NCBI GenBank assembly: GCA_029246385.1
Contig: JAQWNG010000021.1
Span: forward strand, 1-55,207
From: Halioglobus sp.
GTDB lineage: Bacteria; Pseudomonadota; Gammaproteobacteria; Pseudomonadales; Halieaceae
Length of the DNA stretch: 55,207 bases
Direction of reading: 5' to 3'
Below, one piece after another: positions 1-8,654 of the stretch. A program made the translations under genes and the position numbers. Each line of letters opens with the position of its first letter. Position 1 is the stretch's first letter. A model generated the notes under the pieces. The model was not told where the DNA came from and did not search any database. It saw nothing but the letters and a program-made list of their open reading frames with translations.

Positions 1-1063
1 GAAAGGAGGTGAGTTCCTCGCCGGACGGATCCGACAGCGGGCAAACAGGGTCAGCAGAATATCCGACACTTGCCAGACCTACCTCATCTGCTCGCGTTTT
101 TACTGCCAGCGCATGGCATCCGTGGTGAAGAATGAAACCTAGCAGACTACCGGGGCTTACAGCGCCGTTAGACACGAAGATCGGCGCGTCTCCAGCGTCC
201 ATCAGCTTCAGCATATCCACATTGTCGCGGTACGCTACGTAGTTGTCACTGTATAACTGTTCAAAGTTCGCAGCACCAGCAGCCCTCAACAGGTAACCCG
301 AGGATCCCAAGGACTCCGCGACTTCCTGAACATCGGTGCTGGGAAACACCGATGGTACGAAGGACACTATCAATGGCTCGAGCACCTCGCCCCATCTGAG
401 AATATTGTAGGTGGCCTGCGTGCCAAGAGCCCCGACGGCTTTTACCCGCGTCGACTCTCGAAGCACGGGGTCACTGTTATCAGGATCAGCTAAATCATCA
501 TGGGTGCCCAGCCACAGTGAGGTGCCGGCACCCGCAGACCGGCCCCAGACGGCGATATTATCCGAATCCAGATTCAGACTTCTACTATGATAGCGCATGA
601 ACTGAAGTGAAAGTGCAGCGTCGATTAGTGAGACGATAACACCGCGCTCGTTTTCGGTTCCAGGAGGTTGTTCTACTTCTACACGCGGCGGCAGTAGCCG
701 ATATCCGATAGTCGCCCAGGCGACACATTGTTGCAGTACATCACGTATTTGCTGCTCCGAGTAACGTTCCTTACTGCCACTTGTAAAACCCCCACCGTGA
801 ATAAAGATGATCAGTGGCGTGGGTCCGTCACAGTCCGGCAAGAATATGTTGAACGCATTACGTTCATAAGGGCCATAGGGAATATCAGCAGCAAAGCTAG
901 CGCTGATGCCACCCAGATCAATCGGCGCATCAGTCGTTTGAAACTCCAGTTCCGGACGCGGCAAATCTTCAAGGTACAATGCGTCAGTTGAATTATTCGA
1001 GTCACTGCATGCAACGACTAACATTGATGAACATAACGTGAATATAATTTGCCTAAAGCGCAT
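1..1063 (-). CDS. alpha/beta-hydrolase (carboxylesterase-like) lipoprotein, C-terminus cut by window edge
   Basis: This reading frame runs off the left edge without a stop, so about 354 codons are visible and the C-terminus is missing. The protein starts with a short hydrophobic stretch ending in a lipobox (VVAC, Cys19), so it is probably a lipid-anchored envelope protein. The oxyanion-hole motif HGGGF is at residues 89-93 and the nucleophile elbow GRSAG is at 174-178 (Ser176), which is the carboxylesterase/hormone-sensitive-lipase arrangement of the alpha/beta-hydrolase fold. A His-rich stretch around residue 315 may supply the catalytic His. The substrate cannot be told; short acyl esters are typical for this family. 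The ATG at 1063 is the first Met and gives the lipoprotein signal. Confidence 0.85.
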   Translation of the reverse strand, partial: MRFRQIIFTLCSSMLVVACSDSNNSTDALYLEDLPRPELEFQTTDAPIDLGGISASFAADIPYGPYERNAFNIFLPDCDGPTPLIIFIHGGGFTSGSKERYSEQQIRDVLQQCVAWATIGYRLLPPRVEVEQPPGTENERGVIVSLIDAALSLQFMRYHSRSLNLDSDNIAVWGRSAGAGTSLWLGTHDDLADPDNSDPVLRESTRVKAVGALGTQATYNILRWGEVLEPLIVSFVPSVFPSTDVQEVAESLGSSGYLLRAAGAANFEQLYSDNYVAYRDNVDMLKLMDAGDAPIFVSNGAVSPGSLLGFILHHGCHALAVKTRADEVGLASVGYSADPVCPLSDPSGEELTSF

Positions 1064-1400
1064 AGTAAAAAGTCCATGACGGATGTGCAAGGAGAAGAAA
1101 CAACTAGCTTTCCCTAGCCATCCTGCCAGACTAACTCCTCAATGTGAAGTTGCAAAAATCAGATTGCAGTTCAACATTTCACGCCGGCAATATTTGAATT
1201 TTCTTACGCTATTTTTGAATATCGAGAGATGTCGCCGAAAGACAAACGACTACTCGATGCTAGTCACTCGCATGCAGGCAGCCAAGAGCACTGATATCTG
1301 CATGGGGCGTCTGAGTTGCTGCTGGCGCCTCATTGTCCCGCCGTGACGCTGCCGATTTTTTAAGTCCACAACGCACCGGACGAGCTTCTAGTCGTCCGCG
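1064..1400. other. intergenic stretch, no convincing gene
   Basis: It lies between the stop of the histidine kinase and the start of the esterase, both on the minus strand, and should carry the esterase promoter. A 7-bp stem (1377-1383 with 1392-1398, 8-nt loop) sits just past the kinase stop. It has no adjacent T-run, so it is only a weak terminator candidate. The open frame at 1083-1346 has no ribosome binding site and no recognisable protein character. Confidence 0.5.
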
Positions 1401-2753
1401 CTATCTTTCCAACAACCCTTCCTGACTAGCTACCGGAAGAATAATCGTAAATCGGGCGCCATCATTGCTATTCTCAGCGGTAATAGAGCCTTTCATATCG
1501 CGAATGATGCCATAGCTAACAGACAGACCTAAGCCCGTACCTTTGCCTATTTCTTTTGTTGTGTAGAATGGCTCGAAGACACGCGGAAGAACATTTTCCG
1601 CAATACCCCCACCAGTATCCTCACATGTAATATAAACATTCTCTTGATCATAAAATATCCGCAGTATAATCTTCCGAGTCTCTTCTCTGACAGACATCGC
1701 ATCTTTCGCGTTGGTCAGGAGATTTAAGATCACCTGCTCCACTTGAATGGTATGGCCCAAAATACTCGGGCAGTCTTTGGGGCATTCAGTCACAACCTCA
1801 ATGCCAACTAATCGTAATTGTTCCCCTATCAAATCTAGTACATTCGCAATCACATTTCTTGGATCAATTAGTGCTGGACCTTCATTAGCCTCACGCCCAA
1901 ACATTCGCATATGATCGATGATTGAAGCTGCTCGTTCGGTCTGCTCTTCTATGCGCTGCAGTTTATCCGTCAGGTATTCGGCGGAAACGCTGCCGCTGGA
2001 CATCTTTCGCCGACTATTTTCCGCAGCCATGCGGATGACGCTCAGAGGCTGGTTCAACTCGTGCGCGACTGATGTCGCCATTTCTCCTAACGTCGCTAGT
2101 TTAGAGGCCTGAATGATTTGGGCGGCGGTCTCTTTGCGGACAGTAATATCATGAATAAAGGCAACGAATGCATTCTTCTCAAAGCCGTCTGCTGAGATAC
2201 TGTGCTTTTCAATAGAAATCTCCACAGAAAATTCATGACCATCTTGATGTATTGCTTCTATTGGAACCCTCTGACCGATCGACCGCCCTTCACCGGCTTC
2301 AGGAAGCGCTCCCAAAACTTGGCCGTCCTCTCCGCGGTAACGAGAAGGAATTATCAGCCCAGATAGCTGCTTGCCAATAACGTCCTGACGCGCATGGCCA
2401 AACATGGTTTCGGCGGCACTGTTGAAGTCGAGCACCATGCCCTTAAAATTCGTAATAATAATGGCATCAAAGGCCGAGTTCATCAGTGCATCGAACCGCG
2501 CACTATTGTCTAGAGCCTCACTATTTTTGACGTAAAGAGATTGATAGGCCTTACCTAAATAATAAAAACTTAACCCTAAAACGAGAGGCGCTGTATCAAC
2601 AATGGCAATCACTGGATTTTCTACATGTATCTGTATGATGTTAGAAAAGGTCGGCCTTAAACTCTCAGAATACAGACCGAGAAACCAGGCCGCACCTAAA
2701 AAAAGACAACCAAAAAGTGCACCTGCCACAGCATATTTATAGGCGTAATTCAT
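1401..2753 (-). CDS. PAS-domain sensor histidine kinase (FixL/DctS-like)
   Basis: Membrane sensor kinase of 450 residues. Two transmembrane helices lie at about 7-28 and 47-67, then a PAS domain (about 84-205), a HisKA dimerisation domain with the phospho-acceptor in VAHELNQP (His231), and a HATPase domain with N-box NLLTNAKDAM (344-353), G1 DTGGGI and G2 GKGTGLGLSV (403-412). All catalytic motifs look intact. The ATG at 2753 is preferred over an upstream codon at 2810 because GAGGGTTTA stands directly before it. No response regulator is adjacent, so this is an orphan kinase in this window. The family usually autophosphorylates on His and passes phosphate to a partner regulator. The signal is unknown, and the very short loop between the helices argues against a large periplasmic sensor. 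Confidence 0.93.
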   Translation of the reverse strand: MNYAYKYAVAGALFGCLFLGAAWFLGLYSESLRPTFSNIIQIHVENPVIAIVDTAPLVLGLSFYYLGKAYQSLYVKNSEALDNSARFDALMNSAFDAIIITNFKGMVLDFNSAAETMFGHARQDVIGKQLSGLIIPSRYRGEDGQVLGALPEAGEGRSIGQRVPIEAIHQDGHEFSVEISIEKHSISADGFEKNAFVAFIHDITVRKETAAQIIQASKLATLGEMATSVAHELNQPLSVIRMAAENSRRKMSSGSVSAEYLTDKLQRIEEQTERAASIIDHMRMFGREANEGPALIDPRNVIANVLDLIGEQLRLVGIEVVTECPKDCPSILGHTIQVEQVILNLLTNAKDAMSVREETRKIILRIFYDQENVYITCEDTGGGIAENVLPRVFEPFYTTKEIGKGTGLGLSVSYGIIRDMKGSITAENSNDGARFTIILPVASQEGLLER

Positions 2754-3315
2754 TAAACCCTCATGTAAATCCAATACGAAATCACAACACTGTATCGCGC
2801 ATACGGACAACCCTTGTTGTGTCAGAGATTCTTACTGGATAGACTGTCAGCCGCGCGACGTCAGCCAATTTAGCACCAAACGTCCCTACCGACTATGCCA
2901 CAATGACGTGACATTTGAATCGAAGTAGAGGAGTATCGAAATGCGCGACCACACAGCAAAACAAATCAAATCTTGCGTCGCACACCGAAAATCCGCGCCA
3001 GCAGACCCCAGCGGCGTGATTTCGGTGGCTGTTTAACACCTGAATTAGGTTAATGCCGAGCGTCTGAAAGTTTCAGGGTAATCAGTGCTCCTGCTGCCGA
3101 ACACAAGCTAGTTTGAACCACTAACAAGACCCGTAGTCCCAGTAACAGCATCATACATCTACCCAGTAATACAAATGACTCAGAATCAAAGAGCGGCCTC
3201 AGAACCCACAAATTAAATCGCACGAGACGTGAAAAAAAGTGTCATATGGCTTTATACTGTGCCTGAGGCGACTGGTTTAGATCGCTTGAGTATTCCTGAA
3301 AATGGTGGGAGTCAG
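2754..3315. other. divergent intergenic region between kinase and YqjD-like gene
   Basis: The region separates the minus-strand kinase from the plus-strand pair of small membrane proteins and must hold both promoters. It contains one short open frame with a good ribosome binding site (2941-3036, listed separately). An in-frame upstream extension of the next gene (from 3229) is open but lacks a ribosome binding site and reads as non-coding. Confidence 0.4.
2941..3036 (+). CDS. possible 31-residue small protein
   Basis: An ATG is preceded by AGAGGAG with a 7-nt spacer, a near-ideal Shine-Dalgarno arrangement, and opens a 31-codon frame ending in TAA. The product is basic in its first half (MRDHTAKQIKS...) with one Cys and no membrane segment. 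I do not recognise it. A chance frame is quite possible at this length; the only support is the ribosome binding site. Confidence 0.22.
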   Translation: MRDHTAKQIKSCVAHRKSAPADPSGVISVAV

Positions 3316-3651
3316 ATGAAGGATCAAGAGATACTGGCGGAAATAGAGACACTCAGAGCTCAGCTAAAGCAATTTGAGCAAAACCGTCTTCAGCAAAGAC
3401 CGTCAACATCGAAGCCTAATACGGTGGCAAATTTATCAGCCCAGATAACGGCCGAGAAAAGCTCGAGAGAATCTGCTGAAGACTGGCTCAGCAGCCTTGA
3501 CGATCTCGATACGACACAAATTTTGCAGCGAATAAAAGACGTCACCGGGAACTGGTTTACCGATATTAACGACGACCTAAAAGACGTCAGTCCCGCCACC
3601 CTTCTGCTCATTTTGGGGCTTGGTGTACTGGTAGGACGATTAACATCGTAG
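3316..3651 (+). CDS. YqjD/ElaB-like small tail-anchored membrane protein
   Basis: Protein of 111 residues with a predicted coiled coil near residues 5-24, a polar middle, an amphipathic stretch, and one C-terminal membrane helix at about 93-108 (LLLILGLGVLVG). This is the layout of YqjD/ElaB/YgaM (DUF883) proteins, which sit in the inner membrane by their C-terminal helix and in E. coli bind ribosomes. Sequence identity is not clear, so the assignment rests on architecture and on the neighbour. The start at 3316 is chosen because GGTGGGAG precedes it; an upstream in-frame Met at 3229 has no such site. The next gene follows after 10 bp, so the two are probably cotranscribed. Confidence 0.6.
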   Translation: MKDQEILAEIETLRAQLKQFEQNRLQQRPSTSKPNTVANLSAQITAEKSSRESAEDWLSSLDDLDTTQILQRIKDVTGNWFTDINDDLKDVSPATLLLILGLGVLVGRLTS

Positions 3652-3661
3652 GGGGATCCAA

Positions 3662-4108
3662 TTGGCTGATTCAATTTTCAAGTTGCAACTACTCGCTCGA
3701 TCTGAACTTGCACTGACACAAGTCCGCACGAGACGGGCCGCAATCAAAAGTACGTATATTGCCTTTGCTTTGGTACTCTTTTTGTTGGCCATTGGTATGC
3801 TTAATGTCGCCGGATTCCTGGCACTCGAGACATCATTCAGCCCGGCGAAATCAGCGCTCATTATAGCTTGTGCGAACGGAATCGGAGGTGTCATTGTCCT
3901 TTTACTCAGTCAAAGGGCGGGGCCGTCGGATAATGAAGAGCGCATGGCAAAAGAAGTCCGTGAAATGGCGTATCGCGAACTGAGCGAGGATGTTGATGAA
4001 GTTAAGAATAGGCTAGAAAATCTTGCACAGGAGGTTAGCAACATCGGCGAAGACATTTCTCGCGCCACCGGAGTACTGCGGTTCCTCCTTGGTCTATTAA
4101 AAAAATAG
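3662..4108 (+). CDS. YqjE/holin-superfamily-III-like membrane protein
   Basis: Protein of 148 residues with two long membrane helices (about 30-55 and 63-83) joined by a short loop, a basic N-terminus, and a C-terminal helical tail rich in Glu/Lys (about 95-135). This matches the YqjE / Phage_holin_3_6 type of small inner-membrane protein, which is often encoded next to YqjD-type proteins, as here. It starts at TTG with a strong GGGGG site 6 nt upstream. The function of the family is poorly known; a role in membrane stress or stationary phase is usually suggested. Confidence 0.65.
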   Translation: MADSIFKLQLLARSELALTQVRTRRAAIKSTYIAFALVLFLLAIGMLNVAGFLALETSFSPAKSALIIACANGIGGVIVLLLSQRAGPSDNEERMAKEVREMAYRELSEDVDEVKNRLENLAQEVSNIGEDISRATGVLRFLLGLLKK

Positions 4109-4137
4109 GCAGCAGACCAGCATAAACCTGCAGTGAC

Positions 4138-4160
4138 CGACCGACTGGTCGCGCTCTTTT
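4138..4160 (+). terminator. weak intrinsic terminator candidate after the membrane-protein pair
   Basis: A 5-bp stem CGACC-gact-GGTCG is followed within a few bases by CTCTTTT. It stands 30 bp after the stop of the holin-like gene, the right place for the end of that transcript. The stem is short, so this is a tentative call. Confidence 0.3.
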
Positions 4161-4336
4161 CAAACCCTATGAATTTGCGCTATGAGAAGGCCGACTGACA
4201 ATAGCCTTTCTATTTACATCATACTTATGGAGGCGTTTGATGGCTTTCTGATAACACTGTAACGTCGATTGAACCACGACCTCGCAGACTCTGCTAGCGC
4301 ACGCTGCCTCTCAGCGAAAAATTGGAAGACCGCTCG

Positions 4337-5419
4337 CTATACCTCTTGAAACTCGTAGTGCTTCAACTTTTCTGCATCATTCAAAATAAATGACTGCAAT
4401 AATTTATTATAGCAAGCGGACTCATCTACCTCTGGAAATAGGTCACTGCCAATGTCATTTCGAAGAAAAAATGCATTGTAGCCAGTGCTGTTTGCGCCAA
4501 TCAGTCTATACCCTTTCTGCTTGCCAAGCTTAACGAACGCTGCCAAAGATGCCCCGCCATAATAAGTGCTCCACCGGCTCAGCTTCCCGCCATGCCCGAT
4601 CCGGCTCTCATCTTTACTGAGGTCGGACTTAGCATCATCACCATCATAAGGAATCCACGTCCCTACGAAATCCTCTCGATAGGGCACGGTGATCGCCCTG
4701 CCCGGAAAGTGAGCTAAAAATTCGATCACAACTACGCGAGGATTTGTAACGGTAATCGCGTCCCATATCCAATAATCGATACCGTCCATATCTATGGTGA
4801 GAAGATCAATTTCTCCACCGAATCCGGCTTCCTCTATAATGGGGTTTACAGACTCGCGACTAACCCAACGGTGTAAAAAACATGGTGGAATCAATTTACT
4901 GTCGGGGTGCTCTTTATAAAAATTTTGGCCGCTCTCAACATTCTCTGGGTCGCCGTCCACCAGCAAACCATACCAGCCATGACTGAGAATCAGATTGGCA
5001 GAAATACATTCACTACCAGTGCCTGCACAAATCTCCACACACATTTTGTTGTGCGTTCCGATCAGCGAAAAGATAAAATGCAATATGCCGTCTTCACCCG
5101 TTTGCGAATAATTTCGAAACTCAACATCTGCAAAGCTCGGCACCAACCCCTCGCGCGCCAACTCGCGATACCTTATGGCTAACACTATTTGGGTGCCCTT
5201 GCTGACGGCTTGATTAGAAACGTTCAGGGTTTTTAGTTGCTGCTCGAGATGAGCGATACGCGGTAAAAGACTGCTCTGTTGCCAATTGAATACTTGGTTA
5301 ACCTTACTAATGATCAAGTCAACACCAATACGTTCAGCCAGTTTTTTCCAGAAGGAATCAAAAATCGACAATCGAGACTTTCCCTTATATTTGCTTTGAA
5401 TTCGCCCGAGTTCTTCCAC
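4337..5419 (-). CDS. FkbM-like SAM-dependent methyltransferase
   Basis: Protein of 360 residues. The C-terminal two thirds carry the YSQTGEDGI signature (104-112) and a glycine-rich motif I in CVEICAGTGSE (127-137), followed by an acidic residue after the second strand (LLVDGDPENV, 153-162). This fits the FkbM-type methyltransferases found in polysaccharide and secondary-metabolite loci. Residues 1-100 are a helical, partly coiled-coil lead-in. A substrate cannot be inferred, since the neighbours are not a recognisable glycan locus. The only in-frame start near the 5' end is GTG at 5419, which lacks a well-spaced ribosome binding site. A strong GGAGGTG instead serves an overlapping 14-codon frame (see findings). 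Confidence 0.65.
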   Translation of the reverse strand: MEELGRIQSKYKGKSRLSIFDSFWKKLAERIGVDLIISKVNQVFNWQQSSLLPRIAHLEQQLKTLNVSNQAVSKGTQIVLAIRYRELAREGLVPSFADVEFRNYSQTGEDGILHFIFSLIGTHNKMCVEICAGTGSECISANLILSHGWYGLLVDGDPENVESGQNFYKEHPDSKLIPPCFLHRWVSRESVNPIIEEAGFGGEIDLLTIDMDGIDYWIWDAITVTNPRVVVIEFLAHFPGRAITVPYREDFVGTWIPYDGDDAKSDLSKDESRIGHGGKLSRWSTYYGGASLAAFVKLGKQKGYRLIGANSTGYNAFFLRNDIGSDLFPEVDESACYNKLLQSFILNDAEKLKHYEFQEV

Positions 5420-5568
5420 AGTAAAGCATATATTTCACCTCCGCTGGTTGGCTATTGCGCGGCGTGACTGACGATATTTCGTTGCCAGATAGCACTACGG
5501 CCAATTCAAAACAACGGAGCTAAAGCACTTACTCGCAAAATCAAGGATCGGTAAGGCTGACCAGCTTC

Positions 5569-6378
5569 CTAAAACGCCTGTGGCTTCCCAGTGTAATCGA
5601 TAAATTTACCCGAATCGGCCAGCGTCAAGTTATCGATTATTTTTACCATAGCGCCAACACTTTCAGATGGCTCCATTAGGCCTGGAAACTTAACGTCCTT
5701 CAGCTTTTCTGAACGCACCCCCCCAGGCATAAATAGAATCACTACGATACCGTCTTTTTTGAGGTCATACGCAAGGTTTTTCATCACCATGTTTAATCCC
5801 ACCTTGCTGGTTTTATACCAGTACCCTTCGCGGAATGCTGAGATGGGGGGCGTAATAGAGCCAGCGGTTGAACTTATGTTTACTATCTTACCGTCTTTGC
5901 TTGCTCTAACATTGCCCACAAAAGCCTCAGCGATTTTGATCGGACCCATAACATTGGTATGCATAAAAGTATCAAACTGCTCATAGTCGAGTGTGCCAAA
6001 CTTTTGCGCAGCAGCGACTCCGGGGGCACCAAGCTTACCCACCACCATAACGCCAGCATTATTAATCAGCACGTCGATAGGGGTACCCTTCAGTTTTTGA
6101 GCCAGACTGTCGATCTCAGCGTTACTGGTTACATCCATCCGCTCCACCTGAACATTACCGTATTCCTCTGCGAGCACATTAAGCGTTTCTGGTGTCTCCG
6201 CGCGGCGATGAGTTGCAATGACATCCCAACCCATAGAGGCGTACTGTTCGGCAAAGGCAAATCCGATGCCTGAATTGGCACCCGTTATTAACACTGTCTG
6301 TGCAGAACAAACCGCACTGACCACAGTAAACAGCAGACCAAGTAGTGTAGCGGACAAATATTTCGCATGCTGTAACAT
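5569..6378 (-). CDS. short-chain dehydrogenase/reductase with an N-terminal signal sequence
   Basis: Protein of 269 residues with a full classical SDR core: cofactor motif TGANSGIG (32-39), NNAG (106-109), the catalytic Ser near 169-170, and Tyr188/Lys192 in YKTSK. In front of the first beta strand is a hydrophobic stretch ending in CSAQ (about residues 8-27), which looks like a cleavable signal peptide or membrane anchor. Classical SDRs are soluble cytoplasmic NAD(P)-dependent oxidoreductases, so this is unusual. The ATG at 6378 has GGAG 9 nt upstream; the longer frame begins at a TTG without support. The substrate is unknown. Confidence 0.85.
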   Translation of the reverse strand: MLQHAKYLSATLLGLLFTVVSAVCSAQTVLITGANSGIGFAFAEQYASMGWDVIATHRRAETPETLNVLAEEYGNVQVERMDVTSNAEIDSLAQKLKGTPIDVLINNAGVMVVGKLGAPGVAAAQKFGTLDYEQFDTFMHTNVMGPIKIAEAFVGNVRASKDGKIVNISSTAGSITPPISAFREGYWYKTSKVGLNMVMKNLAYDLKKDGIVVILFMPGGVRSEKLKDVKFPGLMEPSESVGAMVKIIDNLTLADSGKFIDYTGKPQAF

Positions 6379-6690
6379 GGGGCGGCACTCCAACGGTTAA
6401 TACTCGAGTACCAAGATACAAGGTATTGATACTGCAAACAATCCCTTCCCATAAGCGAACGCAAAGACAAAGCCAGTAATAGCTATCGAGCTGCAACGTT
6501 GTTCGACCCCAAAGGAGGCGGAGAGGTCGTAGTCTGCGATATCGCGCAAACCCCTGTTTACAAATTGATGCAGAAGCTAGAGGTTCTATAATTGACGGTG
6601 AGAATAGGGTTGCAACCGCTAGAAAAAGCAATAGACTCTATTTTAATCGCATATTTAGTGATGTAGGGTGGAAATAGGACCTGAATCGTT
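6379..6690. other. divergent intergenic region between SDR and Tat/GMC operon
   Basis: The region contains a recognisable sigma-70 type promoter reading toward the Tat/GMC operon (listed separately) and presumably the SDR promoter on the other strand. The open frames seen here on the minus strand (up to 150 codons) start inside the SDR gene or lack ribosome binding sites, so I do not count them as genes. Confidence 0.4.
6565..6592 (+). promoter_or_regulatory. sigma-70-like promoter for the Tat-subunit/GMC operon
   Basis: TTGATG (6565-6570) and a perfect TATAAT (6587-6592) are separated by 16 bp. They lie about 100 bp before the ATG at 6691, on the same strand. A match of 4/6 plus 6/6 with near-optimal spacing makes a plausible housekeeping promoter. 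The long leader contains no obvious structured element. Confidence 0.45.
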
Positions 6691-7152
6691 ATGAAAACTT
6701 CGCCGATATATTTATCTGAGATGCCGGAGAATCACTCTTCGCGTCGCCGTTTTGTGTTTAGGGCTATCAGCCTCGTGGCGACGGCTGCGGCTGTCTCCGC
6801 ATTGGCGCCCCTAGCAGCCCGAAGTGATGCTGCTCCGAGCGCTGCTGATCTGGAAATTGCCACCCTTGGCGACTTGCTTCGAACAGCTGATCCCGAATAC
6901 GCGGCTCAGTTGAATACTGAGGCCCGCAAGACAGCCCAGCTGACGCCTAAACAAACAGTTGATTGGCCTACTGCCCAGCGCGCGCGAACACAACTGACCG
7001 AGGAAGCACTCATTACTGCGGAATTGGAGCGCGCGAACGTTATTTTTGTGGATGGCTGGCTACTCACGCGATCAGAGGCGGGCGCCGCGCTTCTCTTTGC
7101 AGAAGCCAGAGCACAAATGCAATTTCAAGCGCAAGGGGCTCTCGAAGGGTGA
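6691..7152 (+). CDS. Tat-exported small subunit of a GMC dehydrogenase
   Basis: Protein of 153 residues. The N-terminus carries a twin-arginine motif SRRRFV (17-22) followed by a hydrophobic, Ala-rich h-region and a likely cleavage site near residue 47. The mature part is small, helical and without cysteines. Its stop overlaps the start of the GMC oxidoreductase by 4 bp (GTGA), so the two are translationally coupled. The arrangement resembles the small Tat subunits of membrane-associated sugar dehydrogenases (gluconate, fructose and FAD-glucose dehydrogenase), which carry their signal-less flavoprotein partner across the membrane. I infer the same hitchhiker role. Sequence similarity to a named family is not clear. 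Confidence 0.7.
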   Translation: MKTSPIYLSEMPENHSSRRRFVFRAISLVATAAAVSALAPLAARSDAAPSAADLEIATLGDLLRTADPEYAAQLNTEARKTAQLTPKQTVDWPTAQRARTQLTEEALITAELERANVIFVDGWLLTRSEAGAALLFAEARAQMQFQAQGALEG

Positions 7153-8654
7153 TTACCAATGGCCTCGACGTAGAGGATGGAAAGACCTTTGAGGCCGATA
7201 TTTGTGTGGTCGGCGCCGGAGCTGCAGGCCTTACGCTAGCGCTCGAGCTTGCGCAACAGGGACTGGAGGTGGTCGTTGTCGAGAGTGGCGGCCTGCAGTG
7301 GAGCAAGAGGTCGCATCAACTGCTCGATGTCGAATTGAGCGGCCGCAGCACAAAAAGCCTTGTCGAGCATACCCGTGAGCGATTTTTCGGTGGGACCACT
7401 AACCACTGGGGGGGCTCAATTCGCACATTGAGTGCTTTCGAGTTTGAGCCGCATTCCTGGGTGCCGAATAGCGGCTGGCCGATTACCCGGTCAGACCTCA
7501 ATCCTTATTATATCCGTGCGGCACGTTTACTAGGGCTTCCTGAGGTGGATCGTCCCTACGACGCGGCTGCACTTGGATTTGGCGACCGCCCTCGCCTAAT
7601 CAGCGATACGGAAACAGTCGTCGAGGCTCAGCAATGGGGGACTGTTCCTGATGAATACCTGCGTATTGGGCAAGCGAGACTCGAGGAAACTCGAAAGAAC
7701 ACGTTACTTCGCTGCGTGCTCAACACGACGATCACTGAAGTACATCCTGATGAGTCGAGACAGCGGATAGCGTCACTGGAGGGTCGCACCTTCGGAGGTA
7801 AAACACTGCATTTTCGCGCCCGGGACTTCGTGTTGTGCACTGGAGCCATCGAAAATCCACGTCTTTTATTGGCCTCAGATACTGTAGTACCAGGAGGACT
7901 GGGAAATGAATACGACCTCGTTGGGCGCTACTTCATGGATCATCCATCAGCAATGATGGGGCCGCTCCTTCTGACCGACCCCGCGGCTGGCCTTTTTCAG
8001 GAAGAACTCCTCGCTGATAGTGGCCTCGTGGGCTGGGCGACATCAGCAGCAACACGTACAGAGTTTCAGCTTCAGGGCTTCATGGCGATCCAGTGGCCAA
8101 AAATGCGAGGGGTACAGAAACCACTCACGCATGCGCACGGGATCCGTGATCTGGTGCACCCTAATGCCGAATCTACTCCAGACGCCCCGCCGCGTTACCT
8201 CAATGTAGCAGTAAACTGGGAACAGTCCCCAAATCCGCTAAGTCGAGTGACTCTTTCGAAGCAGCTCGACGTATTTGGAACTCCAAAGCCTGATCTGCAT
8301 TGGGCCGTCACTGCTGCGGATATCTCGAGTGCCATTAGAAGTTCTGAGCTTCTATGTTTAGCGGTTGCTCGGTCGGGGCATGGCCGTCTCCGCCGACTTG
8401 AGCTAGATGACTCGCCAACCGCATCTCTTACATCGGGAGGCGGGCATCAGATGGGCACTACTCGGATGGCCGACGATCCACAGAATGGAGTGACTGATGC
8501 GAATGGTCGGGTGCACTCGCTGGAGAATTTATTTATCGGTGGAAGCTCACTATTTCCAACCGGAGGCTGGCAAAACCCAACCTTTACGATTATCGCTCTT
8601 GCCCTGCGGCAGGCGGACTACCTCGCATCTCGAGCATTAACGACGACCTCATAA
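7149..8654 (+). CDS. GMC-family FAD oxidoreductase
   Basis: Flavoprotein of 501 residues. The FAD-binding Rossmann motif GAGAAG is at 22-27, and the C-terminal GMC domain carries the catalytic pair His433 (GGGHQMGTT) and Asn476 (WQNPTFT). The family oxidises alcohols or sugars (choline, gluconate, glucose, fructose, sorbitol dehydrogenases). The GTG at 7149 is chosen as start: it overlaps the previous stop, and the conserved N-terminus begins about 15 residues later. The longer open frame from 6963 only reads through the upstream gene. There is no signal peptide, so export would depend on the Tat partner. No cytochrome c subunit follows, so the electron acceptor is unknown. Confidence 0.9.
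   Translation: MITNGLDVEDGKTFEADICVVGAGAAGLTLALELAQQGLEVVVVESGGLQWSKRSHQLLDVELSGRSTKSLVEHTRERFFGGTTNHWGGSIRTLSAFEFEPHSWVPNSGWPITRSDLNPYYIRAARLLGLPEVDRPYDAAALGFGDRPRLISDTETVVEAQQWGTVPDEYLRIGQARLEETRKNTLLRCVLNTTITEVHPDESRQRIASLEGRTFGGKTLHFRARDFVLCTGAIENPRLLLASDTVVPGGLGNEYDLVGRYFMDHPSAMMGPLLLTDPAAGLFQEELLADSGLVGWATSAATRTEFQLQGFMAIQWPKMRGVQKPLTHAHGIRDLVHPNAESTPDAPPRYLNVAVNWEQSPNPLSRVTLSKQLDVFGTPKPDLHWAVTAADISSAIRSSELLCLAVARSGHGRLRRLELDDSPTASLTSGGGHQMGTTRMADDPQNGVTDANGRVHSLENLFIGGSSLFPTGGWQNPTFTIIALALRQADYLASRALTTTS

Noticed and set aside
728-991. Short frames on both strands within the esterase gene
   Set aside because: They are shadows of the partial esterase frame, which has clear HGGGF and GRSAG motifs.
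6179-6631. Minus-strand 150-codon frame overlapping the SDR start
   Set aside because: It is antiparallel-frame shadow of the SDR 5' end and crosses the promoter of the Tat/GMC operon; Cys/Leu/Arg-rich composition is typical of a shadow frame.
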